Counted from the stretch's first letter, positions 9,082-18,170 are shown. The stretch is 64,000 nucleotides of DNA from Clostridium sp. AF15-31 (GCF_003461625.1 NZ_QTXL01000006.1:62001-126000); one strand, 5' to 3'. Program-made: numbers and translations. Notes: generated by a model from the letters alone, not told the origin.

Positions 9082-9144
9082 ATGGAGTTATATGGTCTTG
9101 GATTCTTAGAGTGGTTGAAGAGATTTGTAGGCTGGGGCAAGTAG
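9082..9144 (+). CDS. Twenty-residue amphipathic peptide, candidate signal or bacteriocin-like peptide
   Basis: An ATG preceded by AAAGGGAAAGGGG (6-base spacing) opens a 20-codon frame that begins MELYGLGF, continues LEWLKRFVGW and ends with Lys before TAG. The peptide has two Trp, one Phe-Val pair and three basic residues, no leader and no cysteine. On a helix it would be amphipathic, like small secreted peptides of the delta-toxin or leaderless bacteriocin kind. It lies 340 bases upstream of an Agr-type response regulator and kinase, with a terminator in between. No AgrB-like processing protease or exporter is nearby. Coding status and role are inference. Confidence 0.45.
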   Translation: MELYGLGFLEWLKRFVGWGK

Positions 9145-9351
9145 TATTTACTAAAAGCATATGAACGGATATTATAATTGAACAAATCAATATGTATGTA
9201 GAAATGTAAAAAGGATGATAAAATATCTGAATATAAAAACATATAAAAGAATTTTGTCATAAGGGGGTACATTTTACGGGAAGAGATTAATGTTCAAAGT
9301 TAAAGAAACGAAAAATGACTGCGTGAATTGATGGGAATCAAGTCAAAAGAA
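9145..9351. other. AT-rich spacer between peptide ORF and terminator
   Basis: The spacer holds only very short frames. One is a 13-codon ORF at about 9289-9330 (starting MFKVKETK, with one Cys) after a weak ribosome site; another is a strong Shine-Dalgarno-like AAGGGGG near 9262 with no ATG, GTG or TTG at proper distance. I see no convincing gene. Confidence 0.4.
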
Positions 9352-9380
9352 AATAGTCCAACATAGTTGGGCTATTTTTT
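9352..9380 (+). terminator. Rho-independent terminator before the two-component genes
   Basis: AATAGTCCAAC pairs with TTGGGCTATT around a four-base loop and is followed by a T6 run. It separates the peptide region from the response-regulator transcript or acts as a read-through control point. Confidence 0.75.
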
Positions 9381-9486
9381 ATGTCTAATTTTGTCTTATT
9401 TTGTCTTATATAAAAGTAATCATTGTAAAATGATATAAAATAATTTATTATTTTTAATATACAAGAAAAGGGGAGAAAAGATATCG

Positions 9487-10230
9487 GTGAATATCGTAAT
9501 TTGTGATGATGAGAGAAAGGTAATACAAGATGTAGGAGAGATTTGTAGATCCTATTTTGGAAATGAAATCTATATTTATGGATTTTATAATGCTGAAAGT
9601 TTACTTAGAAAGATAGCAGAGATTAATGATGTAATCGATTTATTTATTCTTGATATTGAGATGCCGGGGAAAGATGGCTTGTGGCTGAAACAAGAATTGG
9701 AAAGATATCATTATGGAAGCAGTATTCTATATTTAACTAGTCATGATGAATTAGTACATGAGGCATTTGGAAGATATGTAATAGGTTTTGTTGATAAGGT
9801 AAAGTTTTATAAGCAACCTGATTTGTTAATTGAAAAATTAAAGATTTTCAAACAATTAGAGGAACAAAAACAAACGATTGTAATTAAAGATGAACTTGGT
9901 AGCTTTTGTATTTATAAAGATCAAATAGTTAAAATTACATCTGAACATGTATATTCTTATTTAGAATATACGACAGGGAGAATGGAAAAAGGGCGTTTAA
10001 TAACTGAAAAGCAGCTTATTCGTAAAACTTTAAAAGACTGGGAAAAAGAGTTAGGTGACAATTTCCTTCGACCGAGCAAACAAATGATTATAAATATGGA
10101 TTATATACAAAGGTTTGATAAAATTATCATATTGAAGGATGGAACTGAATTGAGCATACCTCGTACTAATTACGGGAAATGTCATGATCGCTATTTCGAT
10201 TATTGTGGAAAAAAGATGAAATGGAAATAA
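9487..10230 (+). CDS. LytTR-type response regulator (AgrA family)
   Basis: This 247-residue regulator has a receiver domain with acidic pocket CDDE (residues 6-9), phosphoacceptor Asp56 in LFILDIEMPGKDG, and a LytTR DNA-binding domain from about residue 130 (FCIYKDQIVKITSEHVYSYLEY, then FLRPSKQMIINMDYIQRF). It starts with GTG after AAGGGGAG. Such regulators bind paired direct repeats and are normally controlled by peptide-sensing GHKL kinases, one of which follows after a single base. The AT-rich composition and weak codon match to the surrounding genes suggest a recently acquired module. Confidence 0.88.
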   Translation: MNIVICDDERKVIQDVGEICRSYFGNEIYIYGFYNAESLLRKIAEINDVIDLFILDIEMPGKDGLWLKQELERYHYGSSILYLTSHDELVHEAFGRYVIGFVDKVKFYKQPDLLIEKLKIFKQLEEQKQTIVIKDELGSFCIYKDQIVKITSEHVYSYLEYTTGRMEKGRLITEKQLIRKTLKDWEKELGDNFLRPSKQMIINMDYIQRFDKIIILKDGTELSIPRTNYGKCHDRYFDYCGKKMKWK

Positions 10231-10231
10231 T

Positions 10232-11557
10232 ATGGCTGAAATAATTATATTGAATTTATTAGAAAGCATAAAATACTTTTTAATATTTCAATTAGTCTTT
10301 AATGGAAAACTGAATAATAGAAAAAAGGTACTATTGGGATGCATTTGGCTAATATCAAGTACATGTATTTTATCATTTGCTTTAAAGAGAGCTGATTTAA
10401 TAATAGTGATTATTGCATGGTTTTTATTTCTGTATATATCCTATCAAGGAAAAGTTACAAACAAAATTATTCTATTTATAGCGTCACTTGTTGTGGTGAA
10501 TTATATAGATTTGATTTTATATGCAATTATTTCATATATAACAAAAGGAAAGATATGGACATATTATGTATATAAATCCGCAAGTATAGATATTTATGAA
10601 GATATTCTTATTTATATTATCACGATTATGATAGGATTTATAATACATAGGAGGAAGTTTAAGAAGAATTGGTTGGGTAATAATATTCATATAATGCAAT
10701 GGGTTTTATTTTCAGCATCCTTATTTGGATTTTACTTTATTTGTAGTTCTGTGATTTTGTATATGGTAGATGGACAGCCAGATAATAAAAAACGTTTATT
10801 AATTGTTTTGTTGGTATGTTCGGCAATTACTATTGCAAGTATTATTGCATTTTTCATATATTCAAATCGTTTAAAACACCAAAATGATGTACACATAGAA
10901 ACGGAAGGGCTTTATGGCGAAAGTTTAGGATTGAAATTGGCATATGGTGAACAAGTTCATGATGATTATGAGAAGGTTCGGCAGTTCAGACATGATTTCA
11001 GACATCATATTGCAGCAATGGAAGGTCTGGTCTATGGTGGAGAATATTCAGAATTGGAGAAATATATGGGACAATTATCCCAGAAGGATAAAGAGTTAAA
11101 TCGGGAACGGGTTCGGTATACTGGAAATTTTATGGTTGATTCTATTATATTTGGCATTACAAGGAATCAGAAATTTAAAGATGTTGATTTTCAATTTGAA
11201 GGAGGATTGCCAAGTAATCTGGGCATCAAGGATATTGACATTTGTGGAGTTCTGGCGAATGCTCTTGAAAATGCAATGGAAGCGAGTCTGAAAGGAAATG
11301 ATAGGAAAGCGGTTATTATGAAAACTGGCTGTTATGAAAATATGATCAGTTTTCAAATTAAGAATACACATGACAGCAGCCGTTATAAAGCATTGGCTGG
11401 CGGTGAATTTTATTCTTCCAAAGAGGGAGATGGTCATGGATACGGAATCCAGAATATGGAACGTGTGGTAAAATCCTATAATGGGAGAATGGAGTACAAC
11501 GTAGATCCGGAATGGGTAACAGTCGATATTTTTTTACAGCAAAAAGATGAGATATAA
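10232..11557 (+). CDS. GHKL-domain sensor histidine kinase (AgrC-like)
   Basis: This 441-residue kinase has six or so N-terminal membrane spans (about residues 1-215), a short linker, then the H-box FRHDFRHHIAAMEG (phosphorylated His about residue 253), N-box DICGVLANALENAMEAS and glycine box GHGYGIQNMERVV near the C-terminus. This is the AgrC/ComD layout for sensing small peptides at the membrane. It is co-transcribed with the LytTR regulator immediately upstream and ends at a hairpin terminator. Confidence 0.87.
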   Translation: MAEIIILNLLESIKYFLIFQLVFNGKLNNRKKVLLGCIWLISSTCILSFALKRADLIIVIIAWFLFLYISYQGKVTNKIILFIASLVVVNYIDLILYAIISYITKGKIWTYYVYKSASIDIYEDILIYIITIMIGFIIHRRKFKKNWLGNNIHIMQWVLFSASLFGFYFICSSVILYMVDGQPDNKKRLLIVLLVCSAITIASIIAFFIYSNRLKHQNDVHIETEGLYGESLGLKLAYGEQVHDDYEKVRQFRHDFRHHIAAMEGLVYGGEYSELEKYMGQLSQKDKELNRERVRYTGNFMVDSIIFGITRNQKFKDVDFQFEGGLPSNLGIKDIDICGVLANALENAMEASLKGNDRKAVIMKTGCYENMISFQIKNTHDSSRYKALAGGEFYSSKEGDGHGYGIQNMERVVKSYNGRMEYNVDPEWVTVDIFLQQKDEI

Positions 11558-11589
11558 AAGGATATTCTGACATATTGAGGATCCTTTTT
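11556..11589 (+). terminator. Terminator of the two-component operon
   Basis: AAAAGGAT pairs with ATCCTTTT over a loop of about 17 bases, ending in a T-run, right at the stop of the kinase gene. Confidence 0.65.
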
Positions 11590-11720
11590 AGGTAAATAAT
11601 TATAAACTTGTTTTCCGTTCGAATATCCATTACAATCAAACTTGGAGAGACGGAGGCAATATACAAAGCTAAAATATGCATGTTATTCTGGTCTATCAGT
11701 ATTAAGAAAGGAGATAGAAC

Positions 11721-12713
11721 ATGGATAACGAAATTGTATATTCCTCCAAGGCTACTGATCAGAAAGCACAGTATGATGCCAGTGCCAAGCGCTTGCTTGG
11801 ACAGAAGATCATATTGGCGCATATACTGATCAGGGTAGTAGAAGAATTTAAAGGTATGGATGCAGATACGGTTGCATCATTGATTGAAGGGGAACCGTAT
11901 ATCAGCCAGGTTCCGGTAGAACCGGGATTAACGAACAAAGAAACGGTGGATGCCAGAACCGGTGAACGGATTGTCGGACTGAATACAGAAAGTTCCGAAA
12001 TTGATGAGGGAAAGATATATTTTGATATTATCTTCTATGTACGGATGCGGGATGGACTGGCGAAAATGATCATCAATCTGGAAGCCCAGAAGAATGAACC
12101 GACGAAGTATCACATCTTAAATCGGGCAATCTTCTATACGGCAAGACTGGTGTCATCCCAGAAAGAGCGGGAATTTACAGGTTCTGATTATAATGAGATC
12201 AAACAGATGTATTCCATCTGGATCTGTATGAATATGAAAGAGAACAGTCTGAGTCATATTCATATGGTAAAAGATGATTTACTTGGCGAACAGGATTGGA
12301 AAGGCAATCTGGATATCCCTAACATCGTGATGATCGGTCTGGCAAAGGAGATTCCACCAAAGGAAGAACAATATGAACTGCATCGATTACTTGGAACATT
12401 ATTGTCGCAGACAATGACGGCAGAACAAAAATTGAAGCTTATGAAACAGGAGTATGACATACCGGTAGACAGAAATGGTATTAGAGATGAGGTGAAGATC
12501 ATGTGCAATCTGAGTGAAGGCGTAGAAGAAATGGGATATGCAAAGGGTGAAGCCGCTGGCAAAACTGTTGGCAGGGCAGAAGGCGAAATCATAGGCGAAG
12601 CACGAGGAAAATCGGAGATTATTCTGAAAATGCATAAGAAAGGCTATTCCTTAGAGCAGATCATGGATGTAACCGATATGAGCGAAGCGGAAATTAAGGA
12701 AATTATAGGCTAA
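11721..12713 (+). CDS. Rpn/PD-(D/E)XK nuclease-family protein
   Basis: This 330-residue protein resembles the recombination-promoting nuclease (Rpn) and PDDEXK_2 transposase-like group. The segment IYFDIIFYVRMRDGLAKMIINLEAQKN supplies an Asp, then Glu-Ala-Gln-Lys, consistent with the (D/E)xK catalytic pattern. The C-terminus carries a Gly/Ala/Glu-rich stretch (GEAAGKTVGRAEGEIIGEARG) followed by KMHKKGYSLEQIMDVTDMS, an arrangement common in this family. A clear ribosome site AAGGAG precedes the ATG. These genes are often multicopy in Lachnospiraceae; a DNA-cleaving or recombination role is inferred from the family only. Confidence 0.78.
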   Translation: MDNEIVYSSKATDQKAQYDASAKRLLGQKIILAHILIRVVEEFKGMDADTVASLIEGEPYISQVPVEPGLTNKETVDARTGERIVGLNTESSEIDEGKIYFDIIFYVRMRDGLAKMIINLEAQKNEPTKYHILNRAIFYTARLVSSQKEREFTGSDYNEIKQMYSIWICMNMKENSLSHIHMVKDDLLGEQDWKGNLDIPNIVMIGLAKEIPPKEEQYELHRLLGTLLSQTMTAEQKLKLMKQEYDIPVDRNGIRDEVKIMCNLSEGVEEMGYAKGEAAGKTVGRAEGEIIGEARGKSEIILKMHKKGYSLEQIMDVTDMSEAEIKEIIG

Positions 12714-12751
12714 AGACACAGGCAGAACAGATAGCATGTATATTTTAGTAG

Positions 12752-12791
12752 AAGTCCAGATATGGTAGAGATGCTGTATCTGGACTTTTTT
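12752..12791 (+). terminator. Rho-independent terminator
   Basis: AAGTCCAGATA pairs with TATCTGGACTT around a 14-base loop and is followed by a T-run. It closes the transcript of the Rpn-like gene. Confidence 0.85.
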
Positions 12792-12960
12792 GCTCCGATA
12801 ATATCCCTGACATAGCACCGGAAACAGGTGGGACTTTATCTTTGTATCCGTATTTTGCCATTGAGAAAACCAACCATTTTACATATAATTGAAGAATGGA
12901 ATAAAATGCAGAACAACCGTCGGATGATGTGGATAAAATATACGGAAGGAGCATGGATAA

Positions 12961-14487
12961 ATGGAAGAAAATAAAACATATATAGCGATCGATCTGAAAT
13001 CCTTCTATGCTTCTGTAGAATGCAGAGAGCGGAACAGAGACCCCCTGACCACAAATCTAGTAGTGGCAGATCCGAGCCGAACAGAGAAAACGATCTGTCT
13101 GGCGGTATCCCCTTCTCTTAAGGCATATGGGATACCGGGCAGGGCGAGATTGTTTGAGGTTATTCAGAAGGTAAGGGAGGCAAATAACGCAAGAAGACGG
13201 AATATACCGGATCATCATTTTACCGGGACATCGGATGACAGCATGAAGCTGGGGACAGAGCCGACTCTTCAGCTGGATTATATTATTGCTCCGCCGCGCA
13301 TGGCACTTTATATGGAATACAGTACACGGATCTACGACATTTATTTGAAATACATTGCGCCGGAGGATATTCATATTTATTCGGTCGATGAGGTATTTAT
13401 GGATGTGACCAGCTATCTGAATGTCTATCATATGACAGCCAGAGAACTAGCCATGATGATGATACGGGATGTATTAAAGACGACCGGAATCACAGCGACG
13501 GCAGGAATCGGAACCAATCTGTATCTTTGTAAGATCGCGATGGATATCGTGGCGAAGCATATCGAACCGGATGAGGACGGAGTACGGATTGCGGAGCTGG
13601 ATGAAATGGCATACCGCAGGAAGCTTTGGAGTCACAAGCCGATCACGGATTTCTGGCGTGTCGGTCAGGGATATGCGAAGAAATTAGCGGAATATGGGCT
13701 ATACACGATGGGCGATGTGGCGAGATGCTCGGTTGGAAAGACAAATGAATTATATAATGAAGATTTATTGTATAAGTTATTTGGCATTAATGCAGAGCTG
13801 CTGATCGATCATGCATGGGGATATGAGCCTTGCACGATGGATCAGATCAAGGCATATAAACCGGAGACGAATAGCATTTGCACCGGACAGGTACTGCATT
13901 GTCCGTATGATTTTGATAAGACAAGGCTGGTTGTAAAGGAAATGACTGATCTTATGTCGCTTGATCTGGTGGATAAGGGACTTGTTACAGATCAGATCGT
14001 GCTTACGATCGGTTATGATATTGATAATCTGACAGACCTGGCGAGAAAGAAGAGATATAAAGGCGCTGTTACAACGGATCGTTATGGACGAAAGGTTCCA
14101 AAGCATGCACATGGAACGATCAATCTCAAGCGGCAGACTTCATCGACGCAGATACTTATGGATGCGGTAATGGAACTGTATGACCGGATCGTCGACAAGG
14201 ATCTTTTGATCCGGAGGATTAATATTACCGCGAATAAACTGGTGGATGAACATACTGTCACGAATGATGATGCGTATGAGCAACTTGATTTTTTTACAGA
14301 TTATGAGGCTGTAAAAAAACAAAGGGAGAAAGAGGAAGCGAATCTGGAACGGGAACGCCACATGCAGGAAGCCATGCTCAACATCAAGAAAAAATATGGA
14401 AAAAATGCGATTCTGAAGGGCATGAACCTGCAGGAAGGGGCAACGGCGAAAGACAGAAATGCACAGATCGGCGGACATAAGGCATAA
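12961..14487 (+). CDS. Y-family DNA polymerase, UmuC/UvrX-like
   Basis: This 508-residue translesion polymerase has the palm motifs AIDLKSFYASVECRERN (first catalytic Asp) and IYSVDEVFMDVTSY (SVDE acidic pair), a helix-hairpin-helix and a little-finger domain. A charged C-terminal tail (about 430-508) extends beyond the DinB core. The insertion after the fingers and the partner YolD-like gene 15 bases downstream mark it as the UvrX/YqjW branch rather than housekeeping DinB. I found no clear SOS box in the 170 bases upstream. Start chosen from AAGGAG about 10 bases before the ATG. Confidence 0.9.
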   Translation: MEENKTYIAIDLKSFYASVECRERNRDPLTTNLVVADPSRTEKTICLAVSPSLKAYGIPGRARLFEVIQKVREANNARRRNIPDHHFTGTSDDSMKLGTEPTLQLDYIIAPPRMALYMEYSTRIYDIYLKYIAPEDIHIYSVDEVFMDVTSYLNVYHMTARELAMMMIRDVLKTTGITATAGIGTNLYLCKIAMDIVAKHIEPDEDGVRIAELDEMAYRRKLWSHKPITDFWRVGQGYAKKLAEYGLYTMGDVARCSVGKTNELYNEDLLYKLFGINAELLIDHAWGYEPCTMDQIKAYKPETNSICTGQVLHCPYDFDKTRLVVKEMTDLMSLDLVDKGLVTDQIVLTIGYDIDNLTDLARKKRYKGAVTTDRYGRKVPKHAHGTINLKRQTSSTQILMDAVMELYDRIVDKDLLIRRINITANKLVDEHTVTNDDAYEQLDFFTDYEAVKKQREKEEANLERERHMQEAMLNIKKKYGKNAILKGMNLQEGATAKDRNAQIGGHKA

Positions 14488-14502
14488 AGAGGTATATATA
14501 AT

Positions 14503-14937
14503 ATGCAGGAGCAGAACAACCATAAATATGATGATATTATTCATTTGGAACACCCTGTTTCAAAGACACATCCGCAGATGTCACTCTATGACCGGGCGGC
14601 ACAATTTGCGCCGTTTGCGGCATTGACAGGACATGCGGCGGCGATTCGTGAGACTGCCAGACGGACAGATGAGAAACGGGTGCTCAGTGATGAAGTATTG
14701 GAAGAATTGAATGAGAAACTAAACATTATTTCAGCCAATATAGGTACAGAACAGTTAGTGGATATTACCTATTTCGTACAGGATGAGAGAAAGGCCGGAG
14801 GAGAATATGTTACGCATTCCGGTATCGTTAAGCGAATCGATCTGTACAGGAGAGCGGTGATCATGGCAGATGCAACGATCATACCGATTGAAGATATCAG
14901 TCGGATAGAAAGCGATCTGTTTTCCGGTTTGGAGTAA
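14503..14937 (+). CDS. YolD-like protein
   Basis: This 144-residue protein has the YolD signature MSLYDRAAQFAPFAALTGHAAAI in its N-terminal third and a C-terminal small beta domain (YVTHSGIVKRIDLYRRAVIM...IPIEDISRI). YolD-like proteins are regularly encoded next to UvrX/UmuC polymerases, and a UmuD-like accessory role has been proposed. It follows the polymerase gene by 15 bases and is probably in the same transcript. Confidence 0.85.
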   Translation: MQEQNNHKYDDIIHLEHPVSKTHPQMSLYDRAAQFAPFAALTGHAAAIRETARRTDEKRVLSDEVLEELNEKLNIISANIGTEQLVDITYFVQDERKAGGEYVTHSGIVKRIDLYRRAVIMADATIIPIEDISRIESDLFSGLE

Positions 14938-14973
14938 CGTAAAAATTATATGAAAATGCCTGAAAATTACACC

Positions 14974-15003
14974 TTTACAGTATTTGTTAATAGATGCTAT
15001 AAT
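14974..15003 (+). promoter_or_regulatory. Promoter of the NfnAB-like operon
   Basis: TTTACA (14974-14979) and TATAAT (14998-15003, preceded by TGC) are 18 bases apart, about 84 bases before the GTG start at 15087. This is a sigma-A-type promoter. Confidence 0.65.
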
Positions 15004-15086
15004 GGACTATATTGTGCGATTTCGGCAGTGTAGTATTCCTGAGTCTTGTGTGGAGAGTCGGGAAAAGAGAAAGGAAGGATAAAAAC

Positions 15087-15974
15087 GTGTTTAAGATTGT
15101 TAGAACAGAAGCGTTGACAGATGCAATCTATCTTATGGACGTGGAAGCACCAAGAGTAGCAAAGAATTGTCTTCCGGGTCAGTTTGTAATCGTAAGAGGC
15201 TCAGAAGATGGAGAGAGAATTCCTCTTACAATCTGCGATTATTCAAGAGAAGCAGGCACGATCACTATCGTATTCCAGGTAGTAGGTGCAGCAACAGAGA
15301 TGATGAAGAATTTAAAGGTTGGAGACAGCTTTACAGATTTTGTTGGACCGCTTGGCCGTCCGTCGGAATTAGTAGAAGAAGATTTAGAGACATTAAAGAA
15401 TAAGAAGATCTTATTTGTAGCCGGTGGTGTAGGAACCGCACCTGTATATCCACAGGTAAAATGGTTACATGAGCATGGAGTAGCCGCTGATGTTATCATC
15501 GGTGGAAGATCCAAAGAGCTTATCATTCTGGAAGAGCAGATGAAGGCAGTTGCCGGAAATCTCTACATTACAACAGACGATGGTTCATATGGAAGCAAGG
15601 GCGTTGTTACAAATGAGATTCAGAAGCTTGTAGACGCAGGCAACAAATATGATGTATGCGTAGCAATCGGACCGATGATCATGATGAAGTTCGTTTGTAA
15701 GCTTACAAAAGAGCTTGAGATCCCTACAGTTGTCAGCTTGAACCCGATCATGGTAGACGGTACCGGTATGTGTGGTGCATGCCGAGTAACAGTTGGCGGC
15801 GAAGTAAAATTCGCATGTGTAGACGGACCTGAATTTGACGGACACCTTGTAAACTTCGAAGAAGCTATGGAGCGTCAGCAGATCTATAAGACACAGGAAG
15901 GCAGAGCATATCTTGCAGCCAAGGAAGGCGACACCCATCATGGTGGATGCGGACAGTGTGGAGGTGACAAATAA
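15087..15974 (+). CDS. nfnA: FAD/NAD-binding ferredoxin-NADP reductase alpha subunit (NfnA / SudB-like)
   Basis: This 295-residue flavoprotein has an N-terminal FAD-binding beta barrel (LPGQFVIVRG, then IPLTICDYS), an NAD-binding domain (ILFVAGGVGTAPVYPQVKWL) and a C-terminal [2Fe-2S] region MCGACRVTVGGEVKFACVDG. The tail CGQCGG is family-typical. The pair with the next gene is the layout of NADH-dependent ferredoxin:NADP+ oxidoreductase, which couples electron bifurcation to NADPH formation. Annotation as dihydroorotate/sulfide dehydrogenase-like is an alternative. I place the start at GTG 15087 because AAAGGAAGG lies 8 bases upstream; longer frames lack a site. Confidence 0.82.
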   Translation: MFKIVRTEALTDAIYLMDVEAPRVAKNCLPGQFVIVRGSEDGERIPLTICDYSREAGTITIVFQVVGAATEMMKNLKVGDSFTDFVGPLGRPSELVEEDLETLKNKKILFVAGGVGTAPVYPQVKWLHEHGVAADVIIGGRSKELIILEEQMKAVAGNLYITTDDGSYGSKGVVTNEIQKLVDAGNKYDVCVAIGPMIMMKFVCKLTKELEIPTVVSLNPIMVDGTGMCGACRVTVGGEVKFACVDGPEFDGHLVNFEEAMERQQIYKTQEGRAYLAAKEGDTHHGGCGQCGGDK

Positions 15975-17362
15975 TGGACGTTTTAAATAGAGTACCGGTT
16001 CGTGAACAGGAACCTGCGGTTCGTGCAAAGAATTTTGAAGAAGTATGTTACGGATATAATGAAGAAGAAGCAATGGCAGAAGCAGCAAGATGTATCGGCT
16101 GTAAGAATGCACAGTGTGTAAAGGGCTGCCCTGTTTCTATTGATATTCCTGGATTTATCGCTCATGTAAAGAAGGGCGAATTTGCAGAGGCATTCCAGGT
16201 GATCAGCAAATCATCAGCACTCCCTGCTGTATGTGGCCGTGTATGTCCACAGGAGACACAGTGTGAAGGTAAATGTATCAGAGGTATCAAGGGCGATCCT
16301 GTATCTATCGGTAAACTGGAACGTTTCGTTGCTGACTGGGCAAGAGAGCATGGCATTAAGCCGGAACCGGCAGCAGAGAAGAATGGCAAGAAGGTTGCAG
16401 TTATCGGTTCCGGTCCATCCGGTCTTACCTGTGCAGGAGATCTTGCAAAGATGGGTTACGATGTAACAATCTTTGAAGCACTTCATGAGACAGGCGGCGT
16501 ACTGGTTTATGGTATCCCTGAATTCCGTCTTCCAAAAGATGGCGTAGTAAAGAAAGAAATCGAAAATGTAAAATCCTTAGGTGTTAAGATTGAGACTGAC
16601 GTTGTAGTCGGTAAATCTGTAACGATAGATGAATTAATGGAGGAGGAAGGCTTCTCAGCAGTATTTATCGGTTCCGGTGCAGGACTTCCTAAGTTCATGG
16701 GTATTCCGGGTGAGAATGCAAATGGTGTATTCTCAGCAAATGAGTACCTGACAAGAAGTAACCTGATGAAGGCTTACAAGGAAGGCTCTAACACACCTAT
16801 CATGGTTGGTAAGAAGGTTGCCGTTGTCGGCGGTGGTAATGTAGCAATGGATGCTGCAAGAACGGCACTTCGACTTGGTGCTGAGACACATATTGTATAT
16901 AGACGTAGTGAAGAAGAACTTCCTGCCAGAGTAGAAGAAGTACATCATGCAAAAGAAGAAGGAATCATTTTTGATCTCCTTACAAATCCAACTGAGATCC
17001 TTGAAGATGAAAAGGGTTGGGTTAAGGGCATGAAATGTGTCAAGATGGAACTTGGTGAGCCGGATGCATCAGGCAGAAGAAGACCGGTTGAGATTCCTGG
17101 TTCTGAGTTCGTCATGGATGTGGATGCGGTTATCATGTCACTTGGTACTTCACCAAACCCGCTGATTTCATCTACAACAAAGGGACTTGATACAAATAAG
17201 TGGAAATGTATCGTTGCTGATGAGGCAAACGGACAGACCACAAAGACAGGTGTATATGCCGGTGGTGATGCAGTTACCGGTGCAGCTACAGTTATCCTTG
17301 CTATGGGAGCCGGAAAGGCAGCAGCAAAGGGCATTGACGAGTACCTCAAAGGACTCAATTAA
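15974..17362 (+). CDS. nfnB: NADPH-dependent flavoprotein beta subunit (NfnB / GltA-like)
   Basis: This 462-residue protein is of the glutamate synthase small-subunit family. Its N-terminus has eight cysteines for two [4Fe-4S] clusters (CIGCKNAQCVKGCP; CGRVCPQETQCEGKC). These are followed by an FAD site (VIGSGPSGLTCAGDLA), an NADPH site (VVGGGNVAMDAARTALRLG) and the closing FAD motif GVYAGGDAVTGAATVILAMG. The start codon overlaps the stop of nfnA by one base, so the two subunits are coupled. A large GltB-type glutamate synthase is not present, which favours the Nfn assignment over glutamate synthase. Confidence 0.85.
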   Translation: MDVLNRVPVREQEPAVRAKNFEEVCYGYNEEEAMAEAARCIGCKNAQCVKGCPVSIDIPGFIAHVKKGEFAEAFQVISKSSALPAVCGRVCPQETQCEGKCIRGIKGDPVSIGKLERFVADWAREHGIKPEPAAEKNGKKVAVIGSGPSGLTCAGDLAKMGYDVTIFEALHETGGVLVYGIPEFRLPKDGVVKKEIENVKSLGVKIETDVVVGKSVTIDELMEEEGFSAVFIGSGAGLPKFMGIPGENANGVFSANEYLTRSNLMKAYKEGSNTPIMVGKKVAVVGGGNVAMDAARTALRLGAETHIVYRRSEEELPARVEEVHHAKEEGIIFDLLTNPTEILEDEKGWVKGMKCVKMELGEPDASGRRRPVEIPGSEFVMDVDAVIMSLGTSPNPLISSTTKGLDTNKWKCIVADEANGQTTKTGVYAGGDAVTGAATVILAMGAGKAAAKGIDEYLKGLN

Positions 17363-17378
17363 TATATAGTCTTTGAAA

Positions 17379-17447
17379 CAAAATAAAGGATGGTATTATC
17401 TATTATTCCGCAAGACGTTTAATAGTAATACCATCCATTTATTTTTG
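17379..17447. repeat. Palindromic element family 2, internally deleted copy (acts as terminator-like hairpin)
   Basis: Arms of about 28 bases (17379-17407 and 17420-17447) form a nearly perfect hairpin with a 12-base loop after nfnB. The inner arm GGTATTATCTATTATT and the loop AAGACGTTT match the reverse complement of the element at 3511-3660, while the roughly 80-base interior is missing and the outermost arm bases differ but still pair. It probably terminates the nfn transcript. Confidence 0.7.
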
Positions 17448-17561
17448 GATTTATATACCGATTAAAAAATGGAGTCTGTTTTGAGATGCGGTATAAAGTG
17501 ATAGAGCTATGCTCACGAGATATTGAACATAAAATTATTAAAAATATACTGAGAAGAGGTT

Positions 17562-18170
17562 ATGACATTGAAGGAATATATTGCAAGAGATGACGCGTTT
17601 GAATTACTGAAGAAATATAATAAAGATCCATTCCATATTCAGCATGCGCTTACAGTTGAGGCTGTTATGAAATGGTATGCAAATGAACTTGGCTATGGTG
17701 AAGATGCTGAATACTGGGGCATCGTAGGTCTGCTTCATGATATTGATTTTGAACTGTATCCAGCAGAGCATTGTCTGAAAGCACCAGAGCTGTTAAGAGA
17801 TGGTGGTGTGTCAGAGGATATTATTCATGCGGTCTGTTCTCATGGTTATGGAATTACAGTGGAATGTGGTACAACCATCGATGTAGAGCCGGTTCATGAG
17901 ATGGAGAAGGTTCTGTTTGCAGCAGATGAACTGACAGGCCTGATCTGGGCGGCGGCATTGATGCGTCCGTCAAAGAGTACAAAGGATATGGAATTGAAAT
18001 CTCTGAAGAAAAAATACAAGAGCAAGGGATTTGCCGCAGGTTGTTCCAGAGAAGTGATTGAACGTGGTGCTGCACAGCTTAACTGGGAGCTTGAGAAGCT
18101 TCTGACCATGACATTACAGGCAATGGCAGCAACGGAGGATGAGATCAAGGCAGAGATGGAAGACCTGTAA
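17562..18170 (+). CDS. HD-domain phosphohydrolase-like protein
   Basis: This 202-residue protein has an HD metal-binding pattern: FHIQHALTVEAVMKWY (first His), GLLHDIDFELYP (HD pair), VCSHGYG (His) and FAADELTGLIWA (Asp). These ligands fit a metal-dependent phosphohydrolase fold; the substrate is unknown. It begins with ATG after GAGAAGAGG. The upstream neighbour is the nfn operon, separated by the family 2 hairpin; the downstream gene gdhA has its own promoter, so functional linkage is not implied. Confidence 0.8.
   Translation: MTLKEYIARDDAFELLKKYNKDPFHIQHALTVEAVMKWYANELGYGEDAEYWGIVGLLHDIDFELYPAEHCLKAPELLRDGGVSEDIIHAVCSHGYGITVECGTTIDVEPVHEMEKVLFAADELTGLIWAAALMRPSKSTKDMELKSLKKKYKSKGFAAGCSREVIERGAAQLNWELEKLLTMTLQAMAATEDEIKAEMEDL

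Noticed and set aside
8946..9272. Minus-strand 108-codon frame over the peptide ORF
   Set aside because: Phe/Tyr/Ser-rich composition typical of AT-rich antisense; no start signal.
12794..12960. SOS (LexA) box upstream of the Y-family polymerase
   Set aside because: No symmetric GAAC-N4-GTTC site; only half-site GAAC occurrences.
15585..16112. Minus-strand frame over the nfnA/nfnB junction
   Set aside because: Shadow of two conserved overlapping genes.
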